Shown here piece after piece: positions 55,331-64,000 of a DNA stretch of 64,000 nt. Origin of the DNA: Eurosta solidaginis (Eukaryota; Arthropoda; Insecta; Diptera; Tephritidae); the NCBI RefSeq assembly GCF_040869045.1, contig NC_090322.1, forward strand, positions 172,684,672-172,748,671, written 5' to 3'. The notes under the pieces are model-generated. The model was not told the DNA's origin and searched no databases. It worked only from the letters and a program-made list of their open reading frames with translations. Each line of letters starts with the position of its first letter. Positions within the stretch are counted from its first letter, which is position 1. The position numbers were made by a program, and so were the translations under genes.

Positions 55331-55913
55331 TTGCCATCCACATTCCTTCTGATTGTAAGACTGCTTGATTACCTTCCAATTTGCGACACAGATTCACAGG
55401 ACATTCAATAGCTGGAACTAGCTCTCGATCTCTACATTTTACTCGCTCTTGCTCATCCCCTCCAGCTTTGTTATTTAGACCACCCATGCTGTTGAAACCA
55501 CTAGGATCAAGATCGCAATGACGTGCAATGTGACCGGGCTTCCCGCATTTGAAACATTTGATAACTGTTTCACTCCGCTTTTGCGATCCTTTCAGCGCCT
55601 CCAATATTGTGTTCACCCAGTCTGACCTTTCTACCTCCACATGGCGTGCTTTGAACGCTGGCTTACACAAGAGCGATGCTGTTTCCTGAATCAGAGAATG
55701 TGACACCGTTTCTGTGAATGTAGGTTTTAGGTTTGCGTATGTCGCTCGCTTTGTTTCCACGTCCCGTATGCCATTTATAAAGCTCTGGATTTTTACCCTT
55801 TCGGTGTATTCCACGGGTGCGTCTGCATTCGCTAAATGTGCCAGCCTTTCAAAATCCGACGCAAACTCTTGCAATGTTTCACAAGCCCTCTGGAAGCGGT
55901 TCAGTAACTCCAT
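55317..55913 (-). pseudogene. Gag polyprotein with CCHC zinc knuckle
   Basis: 198 codons: MELLNRFQRACETLQEFASD (capsid-like helices) and FERLAHLANADAPVEYTERV, then CFKCGKPGHIARHC, a canonical CCHC knuckle (C-x2-C-x4-H-x4-C) near residue 130. It is truncated at the 5' side, where a SINE lies. Gag packages retroelement RNA. Confidence 0.82.
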
Positions 55914-55942
55914 TCGGTATATCTGTCACAATATTTTATGCC

Positions 55943-56135
55943 GACCCCGAGTATTTTTACTAAGAAGCTTTCCATGGCAGAAATATGGTCGGAGTGTTTG
56001 CTAAAAAACGTCTCCGCTTAAAACAAAGTGTTTCTAGTTGAAAACTTTTTTTCAAAATTTTTATTTACTTAAGCTTGAACCCAGGATCTTCGGTGTGGTA
56101 GATATAGCACGCTACCACCACACCACGGCGTCCAC
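55943..56135 (-). mobile_element. tRNA-derived SINE copy
   Basis: Minus strand, 5' half of the SINE (head complement gctaccaccacaccacggcg, box B complement ttgaacccaggatc) plus part of the body (aagctttccatggcagaaat). Its 3' end is cut where the Gypsy element begins. Confidence 0.75.
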
Positions 56136-56391
56136 AAATAGTTCCTTCTAAAACAAAATGTCAGTACAGAACTGGAAGAGATCACTGGGCCCGTCGTTGG
56201 AATAGGGGATTTTTTCAAGTAGGTCTACTCTTTCCTCTATTGTAAACCTACGCCGTAGATGATGTCTTTCACCTACAGAAAACCCATAGATTTGACACAC
56301 AAGGGCATCCAGATGACTTAGTAATCTAAATTACAGACATGCATTACATTAAAATATTCGGAGACTCAAAGCGTAACGCAGCCCAACCTTT
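56136..56391. other. No recognised gene
   Basis: Unrecognised sequence between repeats. Confidence 0.3.
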
Positions 56392-56510
56392 TCGAGGGGT
56401 TGCTAGCGAAATTTATGGCTTCTCCAACCCAATTTTCAACCTCACATACCCGTGACAAATGTTTGTAGGTAAGGCTCTGATAATCCCAAGCTCCTTACGG
56501 AAAGGAGAAC
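56392..56510 (+). repeat. SINE-like (CAA)n-tail repeat, middle fragment
   Basis: Diverged copy of ggggttg.gtagcg, tcaacctcac.tacccg.g and ccaagctcct.a.gga on the plus strand. Confidence 0.6.
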
Positions 56511-57899
56511 CAAATCCGGGCAGCAACCAATACAATACTTTTAATACCAGCTGCTATTGAACTTAAACTTTTGGTATTAAATTTGTGTTTTAATTCTAAA
56601 AAGTTTTATTTTAAGACCATGAAATATAAATTTTAATCCAAAATGGTTTTGAAACAAAACTTTAATCAATGCTGATTATCCCGTTTTAATATTTTTCTGT
56701 TTTAATATTATACATTCTGGCATTGTTATATATAAATGCCAAATTGGTATTAAAAGTTATTAAAAGTAAACTAAAGTTTTTACTGTGTTATATAGGGACT
56801 ACCGTAAGAAAAGGAGAAAACTAACTTCAAAAGTGATGTATTAGTCCATTGTGAAACCGATTGTTACGCACGCTTCCGTAGGGAGCTTTCATATTGGATG
56901 GAAACTTGTGTAATGTTCGTGTTGTAGTGTTGTAGTGCTAGCCGCGAGTGACACTTCAATACAGTTTCTATACAAACATCATGCATTAGTCTTCGCTAGC
57001 ATCGGCGCACCAACATGAATGCATCCCTAGTTTGGTAACCGGAGATCATGCAAATAATAGCAAATACTAAATTGTGATGAGAACGCTAGCTGCGTGTGAG
57101 GATACCTCCCCATCGTCTTTGTATTCAAAATGAAACTGCAGCTGGTGTATTAAGTCTTCAAAATATCTTTGAACTGAAGATCAAACATATGAAGATAATA
57201 AGGAAACTTATAGAGTATCGATTTCACACTACTGGCCCATATCTACCCTCAGAATATCGAAGAACATTGAGATGTATATTGGAATGATTTTCCGTCATCC
57301 CTTCTCATTTGAACATTGAGATCTCCATTGTGGACAAAATGCTTTGGGAAAGAAGGAATTCCTATATTGATTTAGAGATTTGGTAAACGAGTGCTGGTAT
57401 CTACAGGTAGATCTTTAGGAAATCGATACCAATAGGTTGCTACCACACTATGTATTTTTAACCAGACATTTATGTGATTAAGCTGGTGGTACATAATGTA
57501 AGATTTAAATAAATTTTATTTATTTGAAATTAATTTTTGTTTCAAATTCAATTAGACTTCTTCATTTCAAATAAAACTATTCTTAGGGTAATGAAGAAGA
57601 AGAACGAACCGTACGGCATTAGTAGTACAGCGTCATCATATATTGGAAGGCGAGACTACCTAGGTCCCTGCGCTTCGATGAGCCACAATATGGGTGGAAG
57701 GTTGGCGCAAGGAAGAAGTAGCGTCTGCAGTATAATACGCTGGTCCAGAAATAAATAGATCCTGCAAGCTGTAGCTCAAACTGCAACCGCGTAAATTTAC
57801 TAAGCCAATAATCTGTCATAGCACAACATTTAAAAGTGTATTAGGCAATCCCTGAAAATAATCGGGATACCGAGAAGCATACATCTATATTGGATACCA
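56511..57899. other. No recognised gene
   Basis: AT-rich. The phrase gatgtatattggaa.gattttccgtcat at about 57269 recurs at 59754, so part of it is repetitive. No domain is seen in the short frames. Confidence 0.35.
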
Positions 57900-58311
57900 G
57901 GGAATATGGGAATATACGGAAAGAAGGCGAGAGTTGTACATGATCGACCAAGAGGGAATAGCGTGGAACCAAGCGCGGGGCTGCAAAGTGCCGAAGATGA
58001 TGTGCAGGTCTTACCACCTTAAATCAACAAAGTTACTCTTATCATTGAAAAGATGTGACTGTACGCTCATGATGGGTATTCTTCCTGGACACTGCCGTCT
58101 GGCGTTACAAGCTTTTAAGTTAGGCCTTGTCAGTGATAGCAGAATAGGATGTGTTGGACGAGGAAACGACCGAGCACGTTTTATACTCTATAAGCTATAA
58201 GCAGTGGAACAGCTATCAGATCTAAAAGCAGCCAGCAGCATAGTTCCAAGAAAGCTTCCAATATTTGACAATATGACGGAGTTGTTTTATAACATTGATC
58301 CTGGTTTTTGA
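57900..58311 (+). mobile_element. I/Loa-type LINE C-terminal fragment, decayed
   Basis: Plus-strand frames give IDQEGIAWNQARGCKVPKMM, LLLSLKRCDCTLMMGILPGH and CRLALQAFKLGLVSDS, then, past stops, MTELFYNIDPGF. It is the same end region as at 47447 and 49987. The cysteines of the zinc motif are partly lost (C-V-G-R in place of C-R-K-C). Confidence 0.75.
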
Positions 58312-58599
58312 TTGCGTCTTTCAGTTTGTTCGTTGAGCAAACTTCTGGTAACACTATAGATTCCATTCACCTCTCTGAAGTTGGCAAGACAACTTTTACC
58401 TGGAAAAAAATTACCTATTGGGAAAATTGCCGTGAATTTGCCGTACTTTATCCGCGAAACAAAAAAATTTGCCGCGGCCATATTTTACAAAATATCGGAT
58501 GGCATGCCAACTTCACGTGACCCTAGCCAGAACGGTATAAAAGTATCGTATGTCCTGGTTCTAAGCTACCTCTCCACCAATTTTCAGCCAAATCGGTTC

Positions 58600-58800
58600 A
58601 TCCGTTCTTGTGAGCACACAAAGAAATCTATTTGTACTATGGCACTATTGTGAATATTTGCACTGCATTACCGACAGTTGGTACCATACGCCCGATGGCA
58701 GCACAAGCTGTAAGCTGTTTTAATTGATTGATGATAGAACAGCTGATTTCTGGATATTTGATAATATACTTTTATAATGGTTGCGCAAGATGAGCACGGG
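58600..58800 (+). repeat. Dispersed repeat C, copy 2
   Basis: Direct-strand counterpart of 47078-47272, including gagcacacaaagaaatctat, the attgattgatgatagaacag segment and gttgcgcaagatgagcacgg at the tRNA-like end. Similarity may begin earlier, at the phrase aaatcggttcatccgttctt. Confidence 0.6.
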
Positions 58801-59149
58801 TCCGGCTCGTTGTTTCTTTATTATAATTTCTGTTATTGTGATTAACGTATGGATGTATTCGCGCCCTCATGTCATCACCATTTTAATTGCTACCAGCGCC
58901 AAAGCACACCGAACTAGAGACCATCAATTAAATTTCACTGCCAGTGGCTTTCGTGCGACTTGACTCTGCGAATTAATCGACTCATATTAACGTCGGGTTA
59001 AAATGTCAATGTCGAAATGCTGCGAATAGAAACTAAACTATATGAGAATTGATTGTAGTCACGGAAACAACAACAATGTTTCGCATATAGTCTGTTTTTT
59101 GTTTTTTTTTTTTATTTGATTTGCCAACATTATACCCAGCTAACATTAG
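58801..59149. other. No recognised gene
   Basis: Short unrecognised frames only. Confidence 0.3.
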
Positions 59150-59720
59150 AAAAACAATACTATATACTATTCGCTGAATAGCTTTTGCTTTGATTGGCTC
59201 GAAAAAATACTTCAAAAACCTTGCGAAGTTAATGGTGTTGCTCAGCGTCATTCGACAAAACCTTATAACCTTTGCAGGTAGCTTGAACTCAGATATATTA
59301 GCATAACGACAACTCCTTTCCATATGTTTGACTGGATTTCTTCTTGAAAGTCTACAAGAAATTGGTGACTGTCGATTCTCTTAGTGTGAGTCCTCCCCAG
59401 TATTTTATGTGCCGTGAAAATCTGGTCGGTAGTAGATTTACCAGGTCTTGATAATGTTCAATCAGTTTACTAAATATGGTCTTCAGTCATTCGCGCAGTA
59501 TTCTAGATGTAAGCAGGCGTATTAGCTGTAATTAGCGCGCTTTGTGGGATTGTGGAGACGCTGGTAGCCCGACCTAACCTCGAGCTTTTTTAATCGTGAA
59601 ATTGCCCTTCTAACTTCGTTGGGTCTATCTGGCAATAACAAGAAATGAATGATTTCTGCTGAAGTCTTCTGCCAGATTTTCTGGGAGAATTTTCGGTCAT
59701 TAATCCTATCAGCAAGCATC
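59150..59720 (-). pseudogene. RTE-like LINE reverse transcriptase, N-terminal part
   Basis: The minus frame from 59719 reads LPDRPNEVRRAISRLKKLEV, then in broken frames RPGKSTTDQIFTAHKILGRT, RIDSHQFLVDFQ (the RT motif with F.DF) and, near 59323, PAKVIRFCRMTLSNT. The order and motifs match the start of RTE-type RT domains and complement the C-terminal piece at 6394-6984. Many stops make it inactive. Confidence 0.7.
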
Positions 59721-60093
59721 TGAATATTCCTATACTACAGCCTTACATTGTGATGTATATTGGAACGATTTTCCGTCATTCCTTGTCAAATTTGGTTTCG
59801 AAACAAACCGGTTTCGGCGTTGCGCCATCATCAATGTCAATTTTCGTTCTCACTCTTACACACACACTATCTTTTCCCTTTTCGCCTCACGATAACGCAT
59901 AAATTCATGTTGCTGCGTATGTACGTAGCGTGGATTTGTATGCAGCGGCTTTCTTTCCGAAGCGACACGGTTTCCTCATCGTATCAGTTGTTTTTCTGGG
60001 GTCGCTGTTTGGTTACATCGTCCGATCGAAGACTGGTGTCAGTTGACAGGTGTGAGAGAAAAATGAATAAATCATCTGTTGTTTGTCTCGAAG
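59721..60093. other. No recognised gene
   Basis: Contains the second copy of gatgtatattggaa.gattttccgtcat and a 148-codon plus frame with no recognised domain that runs into the SINE; I regard it as a chance frame. Confidence 0.35.
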
Positions 60094-60459
60094 AGGCCGC
60101 CGTGGTGTGGTGGCAGCTTGCTCCACATATCACACCGAAGGTCCTGAGTTCAAATTCCGGGCAAAGCAATATCAGAAGTTTAGAAAAAGGTATGTTTTTT
60201 AATTAGAAACAAATTTTTCTAAACGATGTCGCGCCTCGTCTGTGGTTTGGAAAACACTCCGAGTGTATTTCTGCCATGAAAACCTTCTCTGTGAAAATTC
60301 ATATGCCCTGCAGCTGCCATTCGAAGTCGGCATAAAACAAGTACGTCCCGTCCCGTCAATTTGTAGGAAAAATTAAAACGAGCATGACACAAATTGGAAG
60401 AGAAGCTCGGCCTAAAATATCTTCGTAGGTTATCGCGCCTTACATTTATATTTATTTAT
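60094..60459 (+). mobile_element. tRNA-derived SINE copy
   Basis: Plus strand: aggccgccgtggtgtggtgg head, box B gttcaaattccgggc, body and ttatcgcgccttacatttat end. Moderately diverged. Confidence 0.82.
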
Positions 60460-60608
60460 TGTGCGAATTTGGACCTCGTAGAGTATCTTGGTGTACCTTT
60501 TCATATTGAAATGTGGTACTGCAGGCAAATATATTTTAAGTCTCGGCGTCAATTACAACAAATAACTTTCATCCAAATTTCGATGACTGAGTGGAATATC
60601 ACCCTATA

Positions 60609-60962
60609 TGTTGTTGTTGTTGTTGTAATAATGATAAAGACATTCCCCTCGGCTTCGGGGAGTGTTATCGATGTGATGGTCCTCTGCCGGATATAGATCC
60701 GGTACGTTCCGGTAACAAAGCTCCATTAAGGTACTAGCCCAACCATCTCGGGAACGATTAATATGAAAACATTAAGCCTTCTAGGCCATACCGCCCTTAA
60801 TGAGGAACTTGGGGTCGCCAGAGCCTCGCCTGCTTAATATGTGTATGATACATTCATATTTGTAACAGGATTCCCCTCCCGTAGGTGAGGTTGACGATTG
60901 GGTTGCGGAACCTTTGAAGCTATAAAGTTTTGTATGGCACTTATCAACTCCTTGAATCACCT
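60609..60962 (-). repeat. SINE-like (CAA)n-tail repeat, near full length
   Basis: Minus strand: (TTG)n complement of the tail (60609-60625), cccctcggcttcggggagtg, atagatccggtacgttccgg and ccaaccatctcgggaacgat. A short extra segment (gtgtatgatacattcatatt) separates the gcctcgcctgctt and aacaggattcccc parts. Confidence 0.8.
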
Positions 60963-61386
60963 TATCTCGGCTGCCAAGTTGAAAACAATCACAGGAACTG
61001 TTTAAATAAAACCCTGTCCTGGAACCTTTTTCTTGAAAAACTGTGTCTCAAAATGATATCGCTACACTGCTGCGATAGGCTGTTCTTCCATCCAGCCATG
61101 GAATGATCACATTTGAACTTATATCGAAATTCAAAATTCTGGTTACTACTAAAATGTTTGTTGGGTATACCGTACGCTAGACAGCTCATAAACTTAGATT
61201 AGTTGTTTATTTCTCTGTCGTTTTCCCGCCAAAGTATTAAAATTGTATTTTGCTTACTTAGTCTGTCCGTTACAACAACAACACATTCGACATCTGGTAT
61301 GAGGGCGCGTGCTCTATGTACATATGCACATATATTTACACAAATTTATGAATGAAAGCAATTTTTATGTGTTTATTAATGATTTT
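60963..61386. other. No recognised gene
   Basis: Unrecognised sequence. Confidence 0.3.
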
Positions 61387-61529
61387 TATACTCAGTTGAG
61401 CAGAGCTCACAGAGTATATTAAGTTTGATTGGATAACGGTTGGTTGTACATATATAAAGGAATCGAGATAGATATAGACTTCCATATATCAAAATAATCA
61501 GGATCGAAAAAAAATTTGATTGAGCCATG

Positions 61530-61562
61530 TCCGTCCGTCCGTCCGTCCGTCCGTCCGTCCGT
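61530..61562 (+). repeat. (GTCC)n microsatellite
   Basis: About eight GTCC/GTCCGTCC units, compared with about five in copy 1 at 20101-20122. Confidence 0.85.
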
Positions 61563-62704
61563 TAACACGATAACTTGAGTAAATTTTGAGGTATCTTGAT
61601 GAAATTTGGTATGTAGGTTCCTGAGCACTCATCTGAGATCGCTATTTAAAATGAACGATATCGGACTATAACCACGCCCACTTTTTCGATATCGAAAATT
61701 TCGAAAAACCGAAAAAGTGCGATAATTCATTACAAAAGACCGATAAAGCGACGAAACTTGGCAGATGAGTTGAACTTATGACGCAAAATAGAAAATTAGT
61801 AAAATTTTGGACAATGGGCGTGGCACCGCCCACTTTTAAAAGAAGGTAATTTAAAACTTTTGCAAGCTGTAATTTGGCAGTCGTTGAAGATATCATGATG
61901 AAATTTGGCAGGAACGTTACTCTTATTACTATATGTACGCTTAATAAAAATTAGCAAAATCGGAGAAGGACCACGCCCACTTTTAAAAAAAATTTTTTTT
62001 TAAAGTAAAATTTTAACAAAAAATGTAATATCCTTACAGTATATAAGTAAATTATGTCAAGATTCAACTCCAGTAATGATATGGTGCAACAAAATACAAA
62101 AATAAAAGAAAATTTAAAAATGGGCGTGGCTCCGCCCTTTTTCATTTAATTTGTCTAGGATACTTTTAACGCCATAAGTCGAACAAAAATTAACCAATCC
62201 TTTTGAAATTTGGTAGGGGCATAGATTTTATGGCGTTAACTGTTTTCTGTGAAAATGGGCGAAATCGGTTTATGTCACGCCCAGTTTTTATACACAGTCG
62301 TCCGTCTGTCCTTCCGCATGGCCGTTAACATGATAACTTGAGCAAAAATCGATATATCTTTACTAAACTCAGTTCACGTACTTATCTGAACTCACTTTAT
62401 CTTGGTATGAAAAATGAACGAAATCCGACTATGACCACGCCCACTTTTTCGATATCGAAAATTACGAAAAATGAAAAAAATGCCATAATTCTATACCAAA
62501 TACAAAAAAAGGGATGAAATATGGTAACGTAATTGGATTGTTTTATTGACGCGAAATATAACTTTAGAAAAAACTTTATAAAATGGTTGTGACACCTACC
62601 ATATTAAGTAGAAGAAAATGAAAAAGTTCTGCAGGGCGAAATAAAAAACCCTTAAAATCTTGGCAGGTATTACATATATAAATAAATTAGCGGTATCCAA
62701 CAGA

Positions 62705-63800
62705 TGATGTTCTGGGTCACCCTGGTCCACATTTTGGTCGATATCTGGAAAACGCCTTCACATATACAACTACCACCACTCCCTTTTAAAACTCTCATTA
62801 ATACCTTTAATTTGATACCCATATCGTACAAACTCATTCTAGAGTCACCCCTGTTCCACCTTTATGGCGATATTTCGAAAAGGCGAACACCTATAGAACG
62901 AAGGCCACTCTCTTTTAAAAATACTCATTAACACCTTTCATTTGATACCCATATCGTACAAACAAAGTCTAGAGTCACCCCTGGTTCAGAAAGGCCCACT
63001 CCCTCTTAAAATACTCATTAACTCCTTTCGTTTGATACCCATATTGCACAAACGAATTCTAGAGTCACCCCTGGCCCACCTTTATGGCGATATCTCGAAA
63101 CGGCTTCCACCTATGGAACTAAGGATTACTCCCTTTTAAAATACTCATTAACACCTTTCATTTGATACCCATATCGTACAAACGCATTCTAGAGTCACAC
63201 CTGGTCCATCTTTATGGCGATATCTCGAAAAGGCGTCCACCTATAGAACTAAGGCCCACTCCTCTTAAAATACTCATTAACTCCTTTCGTTTGATACCCA
63301 TATTGCACAAACGAATTCTAGAGTCACCCCTGGTCCACCTTTATGGCGATATCTCGAAAAGGGGTCCACCTATAGAACTAAGCCCCATGCCCTTTTAAAA
63401 TAATCATTAACACCTTTAATTTGATACCCATATCATACAAACAAATTCTAAAGTCACCCCTGGTCCACCTTTATGGCGATATCTCGAAAAGGCGAACACC
63501 TATAAAACGAAGGCCCACTCCCTTTTAAAAATACTCATTAACACCTTTCATTTGATACCCATATCGTACAAACAAAGTCTAGACTCACCCCTGGTCCACC
63601 TTTATTGCGATATCTCGAAACGGCGTCCACCTATAGAACTAACGCCCACTCCCTTTTAAAATACTCATTAACACCTTTCGTTTGATGCCCATATTGTGCA
63701 AACAAATTCTAGGGTCACCCCTGGTCCACCTTTATGGCGATATCTCGAAACGGTGTCCACCTATGGAACTAAGGATTACTCCCTTTTAAAATGCTCATTA
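62705..63800 (+). repeat. ~130-bp minisatellite, ~8 units
   Basis: The unit includes ttttaaaatactcattaaca, cctttcatttgatacccata, acaaacgaattctagagtca, cccctggtccacctttatgg and cgatatctcgaaaaggcg. The phrase tttgatRccc begins at 62811, 62941, 63031, 63161, 63290, 63420, 63551 and 63681: spacing 130, 90, 130, 129, 130, 131 and 130 bp (one unit has a 40-bp deletion). Copy 1 of the same repeat has only about one unit, at 21130-21300. Confidence 0.9.
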
Positions 63801-63803
63801 GTG

Positions 63804-64000
63804 TAGGGTTATATTTATATTCAACTTTAAATGTACCTACTTTAAATAAATTGAATTTTTTTGTTCTTGTTAATTTTTATTTTTCAATTGTAAAATATTG
63901 TCTTTCAAAAATTTTCATTCGGTTGAAATATTTAAAAACGTTTTGTAACATACTTTTATGAGCGGTTAAATAAAAATATTTTATAAAAATAAATAGTGCT
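63804..64000. other. AT-rich end of window
   Basis: No feature recognised. Confidence 0.4.

Larger units (their letters stand above)
53933..55915 (-). mobile_element. Gypsy-type LTR element, internally deleted (gag-PR-IN tail)
   Basis: On the minus strand: gag with zinc knuckle (55913-55317), protease, C-terminal end of integrase (54414), a purine-rich tract (gtggagggcag just before 54402) and the 3' LTR (54402 to about 53933, starting TGTGACGAATATTAGC). RT, RNase H and the integrase core are missing. The 5' LTR is absent; a SINE abuts at 55943. It is the same LTR family as 50604-51112. Confidence 0.82.
61387..63803 (+). repeat. Long dispersed repeat B, copy 3, with expanded minisatellite
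   Basis: Same 5' start as copy 1 (tactcagttgagcagagctc), with a (GTCC)n run (61530-61562) and the shared phrases ggcgtggcaccgcccac and cacgcccactttttcgatat. From about 62705 it passes into the ~130-bp tandem array. It is non-coding; open frames in it reflect the repeat unit. Confidence 0.75.

Noticed and set aside
59760..60206. 148-codon plus-strand frame
   Set aside because: No domain; it ends inside a tRNA-derived SINE and crosses a dispersed repeat, so it is most likely chance.
62704..63398. Three similar open frames in tandem (repeat-protein look)
   Set aside because: They are produced by the ~130-bp minisatellite; the frames break with unit indels and there is no start or splice context.

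Overview
The window is nuclear DNA from a higher fly, most likely a tephritid fruit fly. The evidence is AT-rich sequence, short spliceosomal introns with GT..AG ends, two host proteins close to the dipteran versions (MAK16 and Enhancer of rudimentary), and a very dense load of insect transposons: Jockey-, RTE-, R1- and I-like LINEs, Gypsy LTR elements, a Penelope-like element, PIF/Harbinger, hAT and P/THAP DNA transposons, tRNA-derived SINEs and foldback MITEs. Assignment to the family Tephritidae is an inference from repeat character. No prokaryotic, CRISPR or viral genome content is visible.

Host genes are few. MAK16 (ribosome biogenesis) lies on + in four exons at 5064-14327; its last intron is 8.1 kb and filled with transposon debris. 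Enhancer of rudimentary, e(r), is a single coding exon on - at 30354-30665. One clean internal exon of an unrecognised + strand gene lies at 49581-49822. They share no operon-like organisation and no functional link is apparent.

Layout. 1-5.0 kb: AT-rich sequence, two foldbacks, a decayed spliced Myb/SANT-like gene and a Gypsy fragment. 5.0-14.4 kb: MAK16, with its last intron holding RTE-like and Jockey-like LINE pieces, a 1.7-kb PIF/Harbinger element and a 444-bp MITE with perfect 57-bp ends. 14.6-16.5 kb: a hAT relic. 16.7-18.5 kb: a Jockey LINE split by a 404-bp SINE-like element. 19-24.4 kb: SINEs, two opposed copies of one long dispersed repeat, and a 119-bp tandem array. 25.2-26.8 kb: a LINE RNase H tail. 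29.2-30.7 kb: repeat and e(r). 31.8-33.2 kb: a Penelope endonuclease relic split by a Harbinger-like element that is itself split by a SINE. 35.5-44.7 kb: a foldback directly abutting an ~8.9-kb P/THAP transposon. 44.7-56.1 kb: LINE and LTR pieces plus the orphan exon. 56-64 kb: LINE, SINE and RTE debris, then a long dispersed repeat carrying an expanded ~130-bp minisatellite.

The most notable object is the P/THAP element. Its terminal inverted repeats are unusually long (~0.8-0.9 kb). Each carries a TATA box and an inward-facing exon for a THAP DNA-binding domain. In the right copy this exon has a good splice donor in phase with a second exon, which begins with another THAP domain and continues into a P-element-type transposase. 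The predicted transposase therefore has two tandem THAP domains, one of them encoded inside the inverted repeat. The copy is damaged by one frameshift in a 6-A run and a broken right terminus, but is otherwise long and open.
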